Assembly: GCF_009806555.1 (NCBI RefSeq)
Contig: NZ_VUOK01000021.1
Coordinates: forward strand, 124,001-188,000
Source of the DNA: Methylobacterium sp. 2A
GTDB taxonomy: Bacteria; Pseudomonadota; Alphaproteobacteria; Rhizobiales; Beijerinckiaceae
Direction of reading: 5' to 3'
DNA: 64,000 nt
Positions within the stretch are counted from its first letter, which is position 1. Each line of letters opens with the position of its first letter. Of the stretch, positions 25,590 to 34,724 are shown piece after piece. A program made the position numbers and the translations under genes. The notes under the pieces were generated by a model. It ran no database searches and was not told the origin of the DNA. It saw only the letters and a program-made list of their open reading frames with translations.

Positions 25590-26249
25590 ATGCGCGTGCT
25601 GCTGATCGAGGACGACCGCATGATCGGCGAAGGGCTGTCGCACGGCCTTGCCGCCGAAGGCTACTCCGTCGATTGGGTGCGCGACGGACCCACGGCCGAA
25701 ACGGCGCTGCGGGTCGGCGGCCATGCCATGGTCCTGCTGGACCTCGGCCTGCCCGGCGCCGACGGACTGCAGGTTCTCAGCTCCGCGCGGACGGCGGGCA
25801 ACGACACGTCGGTGCTCATCATCACGGCGCGGGACGGACTCGACAGCCGCGTCGCGGGCCTCGACCTCGGTGCCGACGACTACATGGTCAAGCCCTTCGA
25901 GATGCGCGAGCTGCTCGCCCGGATGCGGGCCATCCTGCGGCGCCGGGCCGGGCGGGCGAGCGCCCGGCTCGTGGCCGCCGAGACCGAACTCGACACGGAG
26001 AGCCATGTGCTGTCCCACGCCGGGACCGTCGCGGTTCTGTCGGCGCGCGAATACGCCCTCATGCACGCGCTCATGGAGCGACCGGGGCGCATCCTCTCGC
26101 GGGCGCAGATCGAGGAACGCATCTACGGGTGGGGCGAGGAGGTCGAGAGCAACGCGGTGGACGCCCTGATCCTCACGGTCCGCCGCAAGGTCGGAAAGGG
26201 CGCGATCCTCAACGTCCGCGGCGCGGGCTGGATGGTGCCCAAGCCATGA
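25590..26249 (+). CDS. OmpR/QseB-like response regulator
   Basis: 219 residues: LLIEDD acidic pocket, Asp in VLLDLGLPGADG, Lys in YMVKPFEMREL, and a C-terminal winged helix (LSAREYALMHALMERPGRILSRAQIEERIYGWGEEVESNAVDALILTVRRKVG) of the QseB/BasR type. The stop overlaps the kinase ATG (26246-26249). The start was chosen at 25590, where the receiver domain begins. The likely targets are the membrane-protein genes just downstream, an inference from adjacency. Confidence 0.92.
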   Translation: MRVLLIEDDRMIGEGLSHGLAAEGYSVDWVRDGPTAETALRVGGHAMVLLDLGLPGADGLQVLSSARTAGNDTSVLIITARDGLDSRVAGLDLGADDYMVKPFEMRELLARMRAILRRRAGRASARLVAAETELDTESHVLSHAGTVAVLSAREYALMHALMERPGRILSRAQIEERIYGWGEEVESNAVDALILTVRRKVGKGAILNVRGAGWMVPKP

Positions 26250-27547
26250 GGGCCGCCTCCGTGCGCCGCACGGCACTCGGCTGGATGACCGCCCTGCTGG
26301 CCGGCATCGGCCTGGCCGCGATGGTCGCGGCCTATGCCCTCGCGCGGATCGAGGCGGCTGATTTCCTCGACGGGCAGCTGCGGCAGGTCGCCCTCAACGC
26401 CGGTCCCGGGCTCCCGGACGCAAATGCGGACGCGCCGCCCGCCGCCGACCAGGACCCGGAGGACCAACTCGCCGTCACCATCTGGAAGGACGGGCAGGTC
26501 CTGCGCGGCGACCGCGGTGCCGACGTCCGCCGCCCCGGGCGCACGGGATACGCGAACGCCGTCATGGGCGGGGAGCTCTGGCGTACCTACACGACCGTCA
26601 ACGGCACCATGACCGTCAGGGTGGCCCAGCGTGACGTGGTGAGGGCCGAGTTCGCACGCAATGCGGCGCTCGGCGCCGTGGCCCCCCTGCTGCTCCTCGT
26701 CCCGCTGTCGTGGATCGTGGTCGGCTGGGCGATGGACCGGGCGCTCGGGCGGCTCGACGGCTTGGTGCATGACCTCGCCGGGCGCGGGGCCACCGCCCAG
26801 GGTCCCCTGCCGACGCGCGGCGTGCCGACGGAGGTGGCGCCCCTCGTCGAGGCCATGAACGGGCTCATCCTGCGCCTGCAGGCCGCTCTCGCCGCCCAGA
26901 GACGGTTCGTCGCCGACGCCGCGCACGAACTGCGTACGCCGCTTGCCGCGATGCAGATCCAGCTCGACGCCCTCGGCGTGCCTGCCGGTGGCGGGGGCGA
27001 CGCGCGGCGAATGGCTCTCGCGGGCGGCCTCCGGCGGGCGAACCGGCTGGTGGATCAACTGCTCCGTCTCGCCCGGCTCGACGACGGTGCCGAGGCCCGT
27101 CCCGCATCCGTCGACCTCGGCCAGCTCCTGCTCGACTGCGTCGCCGACCACGTCGTGCTCGCCCAGCGCAAGGACATCGACCTGGGCGTGCACATCGAGA
27201 CGCCCGCGACGCTTCACGCGTCGGAGGACGAGGTCCGCGTCCTGTTCGCCAACCTGGTCGACAACGCCCTGCGCTACACGCCGTCGGGAGGGCAGGTCGA
27301 CGTCCGTCTGCTGAACCGGGACGGTGCGTGCGTCGTCACGGTTCGGGACACCGGCTGCGGGCTGCCGCCGGGAAGCGAGGGCCGCCTGTTCGACCGCTTC
27401 TTCCGGGCCGCGCCACCGGAAGTCGAAGGCACGGGGCTCGGGCTCGCCATCGCCCGCCGCATCGCGGAGCGCAACGACCTCGGCCTGACGGTCGAAAACC
27501 GACGGGACGGACGGGGGACCCTCGCAACGGTCAGACTGCCGGCCTGA
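26246..27547 (+). CDS. sensor histidine kinase (QseC-like)
   Basis: 433 residues with TM1 at about 12-33 and TM2 near 135-160, and a periplasmic loop with an acidic Pro/Asp patch. Kinase core: H-box ADAAHELRTPLAAMQIQLDAL, N-box NLVDNALRYTPSGG, and G-boxes RDTGCGLP and EGTGLGLAIARRI. It partners the overlapping response regulator. The next gene starts 92 bp later on the same strand and may be in the same transcript. Confidence 0.92.
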   Translation: MRAASVRRTALGWMTALLAGIGLAAMVAAYALARIEAADFLDGQLRQVALNAGPGLPDANADAPPAADQDPEDQLAVTIWKDGQVLRGDRGADVRRPGRTGYANAVMGGELWRTYTTVNGTMTVRVAQRDVVRAEFARNAALGAVAPLLLLVPLSWIVVGWAMDRALGRLDGLVHDLAGRGATAQGPLPTRGVPTEVAPLVEAMNGLILRLQAALAAQRRFVADAAHELRTPLAAMQIQLDALGVPAGGGGDARRMALAGGLRRANRLVDQLLRLARLDDGAEARPASVDLGQLLLDCVADHVVLAQRKDIDLGVHIETPATLHASEDEVRVLFANLVDNALRYTPSGGQVDVRLLNRDGACVVTVRDTGCGLPPGSEGRLFDRFFRAAPPEVEGTGLGLAIARRIAERNDLGLTVENRRDGRGTLATVRLPA

Positions 27548-27639
27548 GGCCGAGCCCGCGGCTCCGCCGGACGAAGCTCATTCTGCCCTCATTCTGGCTC
27601 GCTATCACCGTGACCGACCATGACGGACGGGAGACGGGG

Positions 27640-28416
27640 ATGAGCGAGATCCAGCGCCAGGTCTTGAACAAGGTACCGGAGGTCACCGCGGCCTTCTGGG
27701 TCATCAAGATACTCTCCACGACCGTCGGCGAGACCGGCGCGGACTACCTCGCGGTGAACGTCGGCCTGGGTGCCGCCGTCACCGCCACCCTCACGGCCGG
27801 CCTCCTCGCGGCCGTCCTCGCCCTGCAGGTGCGCGAGCGGCGCTACGTGCCCTGGACCTATTGGTCGACCGTCGTCCTCGTCAGCGTGGTCGGCACGCAG
27901 GTCACCGACATCCTGACCGACAAGCTCGGCGTGAGCCTCTTCGTCAGCACCGGCGTGTTCGCGGCCGCCCTCGCCGCCGTGTTCGCCCTCTGGTACGCGA
28001 CCGAGCGGACGCTCTCGATCCACGCCATCGTGACCCGGCGCCGCGAGGCGTTCTACTGGCTCGCCATCCTCCTGACCTTCGCGCTCGGCACGGCCGCGGG
28101 CGACCTGGCCACGGAGGCGCTGGGGCTCGGCTTCAATCTCGGCGTCGCCGTCTTCGGCACGATCCTGGCCGCCCTCGCCCTCGCCTGGCGGCTCGGCGCG
28201 AACCCGGTGACGACCTTCTGGCTCGCCTACATCGTCACGCGCCCCCTCGGCGCATCGCTGGGCGATCTGCTGTCGCAGGCACGGGAATACGGCGGCCTCG
28301 GGTTCGGCACGGCCGCCACCAGCCTCGTCTTCTTCGCCGTCATCGTCGCCCTGGTGACGTCCCTGAGCCTTGTCTCCGGACGCCCGGACGAGCCGGCCGG
28401 ACAGCGGCGGTCCTGA
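27640..28416 (+). CDS. DUF347/COG4705-type multi-pass membrane protein, copy 1
   Basis: 258 residues, about eight hydrophobic segments. The N-terminal signature [27 protein letters not shown] and repeated elements ([56 protein letters not shown]) are typical of COG4705 membrane-anchored proteins built from DUF347 repeats. Function is unknown. Two further paralogues lie at 28,922 and 29,734. This copy is the most divergent of the three. The position just after a two-component system suggests regulation by it. Confidence 0.82.
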   Translation: MSEIQRQVLNKVPEVTAAFWVIKILSTTVGETGADYLAVNVGLGAAVTATLTAGLLAAVLALQVRERRYVPWTYWSTVVLVSVVGTQVTDILTDKLGVSLFVSTGVFAAALAAVFALWYATERTLSIHAIVTRRREAFYWLAILLTFALGTAAGDLATEALGLGFNLGVAVFGTILAALALAWRLGANPVTTFWLAYIVTRPLGASLGDLLSQAREYGGLGFGTAATSLVFFAVIVALVTSLSLVSGRPDEPAGQRRS

Positions 28417-28484
28417 CCGTCCGCCGCCTCCCGCATCCCCATCCTCCAGTCCTTACAACGCCGCACGACACGGAGCGAACGACC

Positions 28485-28892
28485 ATGCGAAACGTCCTCC
28501 TCGCCGCCATCGCCGCGACGGTCATCGGCGCCACGGCCGCCCCCCTGGGCCTGCTGGCGATGCAGGACGCCGCCGTCGGAGCGACGCCCGCCGCGATGGC
28601 GGCGTCGAGGCTCGGCGACCTCTCCAAGTTCCGGGCCATCGTCGTCGACGTGAAGGCGCTGGCCGACCGGGGCGACCTCGCCGCCGCCAAGACGCGCATC
28701 AAGGACCTGGAATTGTCCTGGGACGCGTCCGAGGCCGGCCTGAAGCCGCGAGCCGCCGCCGACTGGCACGTCGTGGACAAGGCCATCGACCGCGCCCTCG
28801 ACGCGCTGCGGGCGTCGAACCCCGATCCCGCCGCCTGCCGTCGCGCGGTCGACGACCTGCTCGCCATCATCGACCAGACCCACACCGGCTGA
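28485..28892 (+). CDS. small exported helical protein between DUF347 paralogues
   Basis: 135 residues: N-terminal signal/anchor ([24 protein letters not shown]) and a mature, predicted all-helical domain with [36 protein letters not shown] and a downstream [18 protein letters not shown] stretch. No family name is known to me. It is embedded in the same-strand run of DUF347 genes and presumably co-transcribed, and may be a periplasmic partner of those membrane proteins. Confidence 0.65.
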   Translation: MRNVLLAAIAATVIGATAAPLGLLAMQDAAVGATPAAMAASRLGDLSKFRAIVVDVKALADRGDLAAAKTRIKDLELSWDASEAGLKPRAAADWHVVDKAIDRALDALRASNPDPAACRRAVDDLLAIIDQTHTG

Positions 28893-28921
28893 GCCGGCCC
28901 TCGCTCTCCCACGGCAGCCCG

Positions 28922-29704
28922 ATGCAACCGACCGAGCGACCCGGACAGGTCGAACCCGCCAAGGTGCCAGAAGCCACCGCCGGGTTCTGGGCCATCAAGA
29001 TCGTAGCCACGACCCTGGGCGAGGTCGGCGGCAACGCCGTCACGTTGACGCTCGGCCTCGGCTATCTCGCCGGCACGGCGATCTTCGGGGCCGCCCTGGC
29101 GGTGCTGCTGGCCGCACAGGTCCGGGCGGACCGCTTCCATCCGATCCTGTACTGGGCCGTGGTCACGGCGACGACGCTCGCAGGCACGACCCTCGCCGAC
29201 TTCTGCGACAGGTCCCTCGGCATCGGCTACGCGGGCGGGTCCCTGGTGCTGCTCGGATCGGTCGTCGCGACCCTGATCCTGTGGAAGCGCACGCTCGGCA
29301 CGGTCGCCGTGGAGACGGTGCGGTCCCCGCGGGCCGAAGGTTTCTACTGGGCAACGGTCATGTTCTCCCAGACGCTCGGCACCGCGTTGGGCGACTGGAT
29401 GGCCGACAGCAGCGGGCTCGGGTACATCGGGAGCGCGCTCCTCATCCTCGTCGCACTGGCCGTGGTCACGGCCCTCCATCTGCGAACGCGCGTTTCCAGG
29501 CCGATGCTGTTCTGGACGGCGTTCGTCCTGACGCGGCCGCTCGGCGCCACCCTCGCCAACTCGCTCGACAAGCCGGTCGCTTCCGGCGGCCTGGGCATCG
29601 ACGACATCACGATCTCCGGCGTGCTGGCGCTCGTCCTGGCCGGGTTCGTCCTCCTCATCCCGCAGCGTGCCGACCGCCGGGCGGCCTGCGCCGACGCGCC
29701 GTGA
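28922..29704 (+). CDS. DUF347/COG4705-type membrane protein, copy 2
   Basis: 260 residues, close relative of the flanking copies: KVPEATAGFWAIKIVATTLGEVGGNAV, then CDRSLGIGYAGGS, EGFYWATVMFSQTLGTALGDWMAD and FWTAFVLTRPLGATLANSLDKP. These conserved blocks repeat within the protein, as expected for DUF347 units. No catalytic motif is visible, though conserved Thr, Glu and Asp within membrane segments suggest transport. The substrate is unknown. Confidence 0.82.
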   Translation: MQPTERPGQVEPAKVPEATAGFWAIKIVATTLGEVGGNAVTLTLGLGYLAGTAIFGAALAVLLAAQVRADRFHPILYWAVVTATTLAGTTLADFCDRSLGIGYAGGSLVLLGSVVATLILWKRTLGTVAVETVRSPRAEGFYWATVMFSQTLGTALGDWMADSSGLGYIGSALLILVALAVVTALHLRTRVSRPMLFWTAFVLTRPLGATLANSLDKPVASGGLGIDDITISGVLALVLAGFVLLIPQRADRRAACADAP

Positions 29705-29733
29705 GGTTTCCCCTCGAAGAAGGAGCAGGTCCC

Positions 29734-30513
29734 ATGGACGACCGTTACGAACGCGCCCTGAGCAAGGTCCCCGAGGTCACGCTGGGCTTCTGGATCATCA
29801 AGATCCTGGCCACGACGCTCGGGGAGACCGGCGGCGACACCGTCACAATGACCCTTAATTGGGGCTACCTCGCCGGCACCGCCCTGTTCGCCGTGCTGCT
29901 GGTCGCGCTCGTGGTCGCCCAGGTCATGTCGAAGCGGTTCCACCCGGTCCTGTACTGGTCCACGATCGTCGCCTCGACCACCTTCGGCACGACGATGGCG
30001 GACTTCGCCGACCGCTCGCTCGGCATCGGATACACCGGCGGGTCGACCCTGCTCCTCGCCTGCCTCGCGGCCGTGCTCGGGCTCTGGTACGCGACCGAGG
30101 GCACCGTGTCGGTGGACACGGTCTCGACCCCGCGGGTCGAGGCGTTCTATTGGGGAGCGATCACCTTCTCGCAGACGTTGGGCACCGCGCTCGGCGACTG
30201 GCTCGCGGACACGGGCGGCCTCGGCTACGAGGGTGGCGCCCTCGTCTTCGCGGCGGCGCTCGCGGTCGTCATCGCCCTGTACTATCGGACCTCCGTCTCA
30301 CGGGTCACGCTCTTCTGGGCGGCGTTCATCCTGACCCGCCCGCTCGGGGCCACGGTGGGCGATTTCCTCGACAAGCCGGTCGCCAACGGCGGGCTGAACC
30401 TGAGCCGGCCGCTCGCTTCCGTCGTGATCGCGGCCTTCATCGTCGCGCTCATCGTCCTGGTCCCGCAAAGGGCCGGTCGGCATCCGGCAGAGGGAGCACA
30501 GGCGTCGCGGTGA
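29734..30513 (+). CDS. DUF347/COG4705-type membrane protein, copy 3
   Basis: 259 residues with the same blocks: KVPEVTLGFWIIKILATTLGETGGDTV, DFADRSLGIGYTGGS, EAFYWGAITFSQTLGTALGDWLAD and FWAAFILTRPLGATVGDFLDKP. AAGGAGCAGG sits just before the ATG. It is the last gene of the unit. Copies 2 and 3 are clearly closer to each other than to copy 1, so the most recent duplication was between them. Confidence 0.84.
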   Translation: MDDRYERALSKVPEVTLGFWIIKILATTLGETGGDTVTMTLNWGYLAGTALFAVLLVALVVAQVMSKRFHPVLYWSTIVASTTFGTTMADFADRSLGIGYTGGSTLLLACLAAVLGLWYATEGTVSVDTVSTPRVEAFYWGAITFSQTLGTALGDWLADTGGLGYEGGALVFAAALAVVIALYYRTSVSRVTLFWAAFILTRPLGATVGDFLDKPVANGGLNLSRPLASVVIAAFIVALIVLVPQRAGRHPAEGAQASR

Positions 30514-30767
30514 CCCGGACGTTCCCGTGCGGGCGCCGAACGGCCACGGGTCGCTCCGCCCGCCGGCGCGCCCGTGAGGCCGATTCCGCGCAGCGCATCC
30601 GCGATCCCGCGCGGACCGGCCGTCCGGGGAAGCGGAACATGCTCCAAACCGGCTGGGCGGTGGGAGACGACCCTGGATAGCCACTTCACAGGCCTGTGCC
30701 GCCGTGGCATCTCCGCGGCGTTCCAGCTTTGCTGCCGTGACCACGGCATTCCAAGAGTCGACCCCCA

Positions 30768-32420
30768 ATGGCCGATGCAGCGACGACCGGACGTTTGCCG
30801 ACCGCGGCCGGCCCGCGCCCTGGCGAGACGAGCCAGAGCCTGCTCCGGAACTTCCGCGCGAACGAGCTTTTCATCGCGGTCGTCGGACCGGGCGGTTCCG
30901 GGGCGGGCCGGGCAGCCCAGATCGTCAAGGAGTTCCTCGAAACGCAGTCGGTCGAGGACGGCGGATACGAGGTCCGCATCGTCAAGGCGAGCGCGGAGAT
31001 CAAGGCCTGGGCCCGGAACAACGGGCGCGACCTCGGCCCGGCCGGCGGTCGCAAGACGCTCGCCGGCGTCGTGCACATGCAGGACCTCGGCGACGCGATG
31101 CGGCTGGCTTTCGACGACAATGCGGCAGTCGCCCGCGCCGTCATCGCGCGCATCCGCGCCCTCCGCGCGGAGGCGAGCGGCAGGCCGGAGGGCGAGATCG
31201 ACGGGAAGCCGCGTGCCTACATCATCGACTCCCTGCGCCATCCTGCGGAGGCGCACCTCCTCCGCCGGATCTACCAAGACGCCTTCACGCTCGTCGGCGT
31301 CGTGTGCGACGACGATGCCCGCCACGGCCGGCTGACCCGGGAGCTGTTCGACTTCAACGACCGGGGCCGCCAGGAGACGCGCCGGGCCGTCACGGCCTTC
31401 ATGGATCGCGACGGCGACGCGCCGGAGAGGCACGGCCAGCACGTCGTCGACACCTTCCACGAGGCGGATTTCTTCGTCGACAATTCGAAGGATGCCGGCG
31501 ACGACCCGAAGAACACCGGGATGAACGAGCCGCTGCGGCGCCTGGTGCGGATCCTCACGGCGTCGGACGTCATCAGACCGAACGTCGCCGAGACGGCGAT
31601 GCATCAAGCCCATTCGGCCCAACTGAGGAGCGCGTGCCTGTCGCGACAGGTCGGGGCGGCGCTCGTGGACGCGAAGGGGAACATCGTCGCGACCGGCACC
31701 AACGACGTGCCGAGGGCGGGCGGAGGGCTTTACGGGACCGATCTCGACGGGGAAGCCCCCGACCATCGCTGCGCGTTCCGGCCGGACAAGTTCTGCAGCA
31801 GCAACCGCGAGCAGAACGAGATCATCGGCGAGCTCATCGACAAATACCCCGCCTTGGCCGAGGGAAGGGAGAAAGGACAGGCGGTGGCCGAGCTTCGGCG
31901 CACGAAGATCGGTGGCCTGATCGAGTTCAGCCGGGCGGTCCACGCGGAGATGGACGCGATCCTGACCGCCGCCCGGACCGGCACCTCGCCGAGGGGATGC
32001 CGGCTCTATGTCAGCACGTTCCCCTGCCATTACTGCGCCCGCCACATCGTCGCCGCCGGGATCGACGAGGTGCAGTACATCGAGCCCTATCCGAAAAGCC
32101 GGGCGATCGGCCTCCATTGCGACGCCATCACGACGGGTGTGGATGGGTGGGAACCGCCCTCAAGCGTACAGGGTTCGGGAACTGTCGGCTCCGCACGGCC
32201 CGGTGTCCCGGCCGCCCGGGCCAACGCCAAGGTCCTGTTCCACCCGTTCGTCGGGGTCGCACCGAGGATGTATGCCCGCGCTTTCCTGAAGGACCGAGAC
32301 TACAAGGACAAGCTGACCGGGGATTACCGGGTCGGCGAACCGGTTTGGGGTGGTCACTCGGAAGTGCTGCGGGTACATTATCTGGATCTCGAATCGGGCC
32401 TGGGAGCGCTGCAAGCGTGA
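30768..32420 (+). CDS. anti-phage dCTP-deaminase-type protein (kinase-like + deaminase)
   Basis: 550 residues. A P-loop-like GPGGSGAG (about 40-47) opens a nucleotide-kinase-like N-terminal domain. The C-terminal half is a zinc cytidine/dCMP deaminase: HAEMDAI (about 391-397) supplies His and the catalytic Glu, PCHYCARH (about 418-425) the two Cys. This two-domain build matches the described defence dCTP deaminases, which convert dC nucleotides to dU nucleotides on phage infection and starve the phage of dCTP. The stop overlaps the GTG of the next gene. It is the first gene of a defence island upstream of gyrB. Confidence 0.82.
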   Translation: MADAATTGRLPTAAGPRPGETSQSLLRNFRANELFIAVVGPGGSGAGRAAQIVKEFLETQSVEDGGYEVRIVKASAEIKAWARNNGRDLGPAGGRKTLAGVVHMQDLGDAMRLAFDDNAAVARAVIARIRALRAEASGRPEGEIDGKPRAYIIDSLRHPAEAHLLRRIYQDAFTLVGVVCDDDARHGRLTRELFDFNDRGRQETRRAVTAFMDRDGDAPERHGQHVVDTFHEADFFVDNSKDAGDDPKNTGMNEPLRRLVRILTASDVIRPNVAETAMHQAHSAQLRSACLSRQVGAALVDAKGNIVATGTNDVPRAGGGLYGTDLDGEAPDHRCAFRPDKFCSSNREQNEIIGELIDKYPALAEGREKGQAVAELRRTKIGGLIEFSRAVHAEMDAILTAARTGTSPRGCRLYVSTFPCHYCARHIVAAGIDEVQYIEPYPKSRAIGLHCDAITTGVDGWEPPSSVQGSGTVGSARPGVPAARANAKVLFHPFVGVAPRMYARAFLKDRDYKDKLTGDYRVGEPVWGGHSEVLRVHYLDLESGLGALQA

Positions 32421-32959
32421 GCAAACCACTCCTCCGCCTCGTCGAGACAACACCCTGGGAAACCGAGGGTTTTACAGGGTCTTCGGCGCCGGTTCGACAG
32501 CTCTCGCTCTTCGATCATCGTCCCGTTCGCCGCGTCTCGTGCCTGCCCATGGCCGACGTCCACGGCGTGACGTTCACGCGCGCGGTCTCCATGAGCCGGC
32601 ACGCGCTGGTGGTCGACGCCCGACTCTACCCGTACTTCGATCTTCCCGGGCTGAGCAGGCCGTCCGTCTTCCGCCTGTTCGAAGATCTGTCGTGCCGTTA
32701 CCTGCACGCGCCGATCGACCTGCGTCCACCCAGGGACCAGTCGGCCCGGTGGCAGCGGCGGCAATCCGTGCGGGAGGCGATGGCGCGTGTCGTCGGACAG
32801 GACGGCGTTCCGGGTCGGTCGTCGACTATCGTGTTGGTCAACCGCATCCCCGAGGTCGATGTCCTCGACGAGACCCTGCGCGGCGTGTTCGGCGACGGGG
32901 AACATGTCTGGAAGGTTCAGCCTCACGACGCGCTCGTCCTCACCGGAAACGGCGGATGA
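32417..32959 (+). CDS. unknown protein translationally coupled to the dCTP deaminase
   Basis: 180 residues from a GTG that overlaps the deaminase stop (GTGA at 32417-32420). The first 40 residues look unstructured. The rest is a compact domain: ADVHGVTFTRAVSMSRHALVVDARLYPYF, then SRPSVFRLFEDLSCRYLHAPIDLR. It vaguely recalls DUF488-like sequences (a VDxR strand followed by a LR element), but I would not assign it. The coupling suggests an accessory or regulator of the deaminase. Confidence 0.6.
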   Translation: MSKPLLRLVETTPWETEGFTGSSAPVRQLSLFDHRPVRRVSCLPMADVHGVTFTRAVSMSRHALVVDARLYPYFDLPGLSRPSVFRLFEDLSCRYLHAPIDLRPPRDQSARWQRRQSVREAMARVVGQDGVPGRSSTIVLVNRIPEVDVLDETLRGVFGDGEHVWKVQPHDALVLTGNGG

Positions 32960-33406
32960 CCTGACCGAGGAGCTCCGAAGCGCGCCGGACGGAGCGTCGG
33001 GGCGTTTCCGGCCGGCGTGCCCGAAACGCCGGATCGAGCCCCCGAGGCTGGCGCCGCCGTTGGCGCGGGGATGGCCTTCCCATCCCGGGGCGGGATGGGA
33101 CCATGACTCCACGCGATGCCGGAGCCGTTACCCTATCGGGCGACTTTCGACGTCCCCGTGTCGATGACGGCCGGGAGCCGGGCCGGAACTTGCTCTCACC
33201 TGCGCGCACGGCGGGTACGGAACCGGGCGTTGCGGTCGGGGCCCGTGGGCCAGGATGTTCCGACCGACCGACGACGCGGTCGCCGCCCCAGGTATTCGGC
33301 CCGGGCGCATCCGAGTTGCGCCCGGGCCGAAGGGCATTCCGTCGAAGCGCTCGCGCGACGTGCCGAAGGTCGACGTACGGGGGCTTTCGGCTTTGATCGC
33401 TCCAAG
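32960..33406. other. intergenic region upstream of the tnpB element
   Basis: About 450 bp with no supported gene. It holds a strong hairpin at 33,078-33,100. I looked for a Y1 (TnpA) transposase or its relic on both strands and saw none. The right end becomes AT-rich at the element's target site. Confidence 0.45.
33078..33100 (+). terminator. 10-bp hairpin after the dCTP deaminase operon
   Basis: TCCCATCCCG (33078-33087) pairs perfectly with CGGGATGGGA (33091-33100) over a GGG loop, 118 bp after the last operon stop. No T-run follows. It probably ends or stabilises the deaminase transcript. Confidence 0.4.
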
Positions 33407-33414
33407 GTTTTTAA
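33407..33414. repeat. 8-bp target site duplication, left copy
   Basis: GTTTTTAA directly abuts the left terminal inverted repeat. The identical octamer abuts the right repeat at 34750-34757. Its AT content contrasts with the surrounding GC-rich DNA. Confidence 0.75.
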
Positions 33415-33439
33415 GGTTCTTCGTCGTTTGGGGTTGATG
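33415..33439 (+). repeat. left terminal inverted repeat
   Basis: 25 bp beginning GGTTCTTCGTC and ending TTTGGGGTTGATG. Differs from the inverted copy at 34725-34749 at three positions (4, 5 and 12). Confidence 0.75.
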
Positions 33440-33489
33440 AGCGTCCGTTTTGGCCTTGACGTGTTCCGCATCTGTTCTAGCTTTGCCGT

Positions 33490-34695
33490 GTGATCCTGAC
33501 GTACCGCCAGAAGCTTCGGCCGACCGCGCCCCAGCACCGTCTGCTCGACGAGCGGCTGGAGCGGCAGCGCCTCCTGTACAACGCCGCGCTCCAGGAGCGG
33601 CGCGACGCTTGGCGTCTGGCGCGCAAGCCGATCACCCGCATCGATCAGCAGAAGAGCCTCACCGTCATCCGTGCCGACGATCCCGACGGCCACTGCGCCG
33701 ATCCAGTGAATATGGGCCGGTGGACGCTGAAGCGCGTCGAGGACGCGTTTACCGGCTTCTTCGGCCGGGTGAAGAAGGGCGGCAAGGCCGGCTTCCCGCG
33801 GTTCAAGCCGCTGTCGCGCTGGCGCAGCTTCGGCCTGCTGGAGGCCACCGGGCTGCGCCACGAAGGCGACCGCATCCGGCTGAAGGGTATGGACCGGCCG
33901 ATCCGGCTCAACCACGACCGACCGCTGCCGGGCGACGCCAAGATCCTGGGCGTGACGTTCACGAAGGTCGGGCGGCACTGGTACGCCGGCTTCACCGTCG
34001 AGACCTCAGAGGTCGTCGCGACCACGCCGCCTGCCGGCGAGGCGCTGCTGACGCTGTCCACCGGCGAGCGAATCCCGAACATCCGGCCAGCGTCCAGGCG
34101 CGAGCGCGAGATCCGGGTGTCGCGCTGGGCGCTCGCCCGGTGCAAGAAGGGCTCGGCCCGCCGGCGCAAGGTCAAGGCGCGGCTCGGCCGACAGCTCCGG
34201 CGCGTGGCGAACGCCCGCGACACGCACCTGCACCGGGTCTCGGCGCAGCTGACGCGCGAGCACAGCCTGATCGTGCTGGAGGATCTGCGCATCGCCAACC
34301 TGACCGGCTCGGCCGCGGGCACGGTGGACGAGCCGGGTACGAACGTGGCGCAGAAGCGGGGGTTGAACCGGTCCATCCTGGACGCGGGCTGGGGGAAGTT
34401 GGTGGGGCTCGTCCGCTACAAGGCCGTGAGAGCCGGTGGTAAGCTGATCCTCGTCGACGCGCGGAACTCGTCCGCGGAGTGCCGGGATTGCGGGGCGGTG
34501 GCAGCTAAGCCGCTATCGCTGCGCCGGCACGTGTGCCCGTGCGGGGCGGACGAGCACCGAGACGTGAACGCGGCCGGGGTGATCCTCGGTCGAGGTCTTG
34601 CGGCGCTCGCCGCGAGCGAAGGGGGTCAGCCCCTCGGGGACGCCAACGTGGGCCGTCAGGCCGTGCGTCGTCCCGGGACGCTCCTCGCCGCCTAA
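33490..34695 (+). CDS. tnpB: TnpB-like protein missing the first RuvC aspartate
   Basis: 401 residues from a GTG. N-terminal wedge domain (YRQKLRPTAPQHRLLDERLERQRLLYNAALQERRDAW), then a split RuvC domain. The second and third acidic residues are visible: Glu264 in IVLEDLRIANLT and Asp358 in EHRDVNAAG. The zinc knuckle is intact (Cys331, Cys334, Cys349, Cys351). The usual GxDxG strand with the first catalytic Asp should lie near residues 178-195, but the sequence reads TTPPAGEALLTLSTGERIPN, so the strand is shortened and the Asp is gone. Nuclease activity is therefore doubtful. The frame is otherwise intact over 1.2 kb, unlike a decaying copy. Confidence 0.85.
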   Translation: MILTYRQKLRPTAPQHRLLDERLERQRLLYNAALQERRDAWRLARKPITRIDQQKSLTVIRADDPDGHCADPVNMGRWTLKRVEDAFTGFFGRVKKGGKAGFPRFKPLSRWRSFGLLEATGLRHEGDRIRLKGMDRPIRLNHDRPLPGDAKILGVTFTKVGRHWYAGFTVETSEVVATTPPAGEALLTLSTGERIPNIRPASRREREIRVSRWALARCKKGSARRRKVKARLGRQLRRVANARDTHLHRVSAQLTREHSLIVLEDLRIANLTGSAAGTVDEPGTNVAQKRGLNRSILDAGWGKLVGLVRYKAVRAGGKLILVDARNSSAECRDCGAVAAKPLSLRRHVCPCGADEHRDVNAAGVILGRGLAALAASEGGQPLGDANVGRQAVRRPGTLLAA

Positions 34696-34724
34696 GGGCG
34701 GCGCTGGAGAACGTCACGAGGGGC

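Noticed and set aside
32960..33406. Possible TnpA (Y1 transposase) partner of tnpB
   Set aside because: No HUH motif or related sequence on either strand, and the element has TIRs, so a Y1 partner is not expected.
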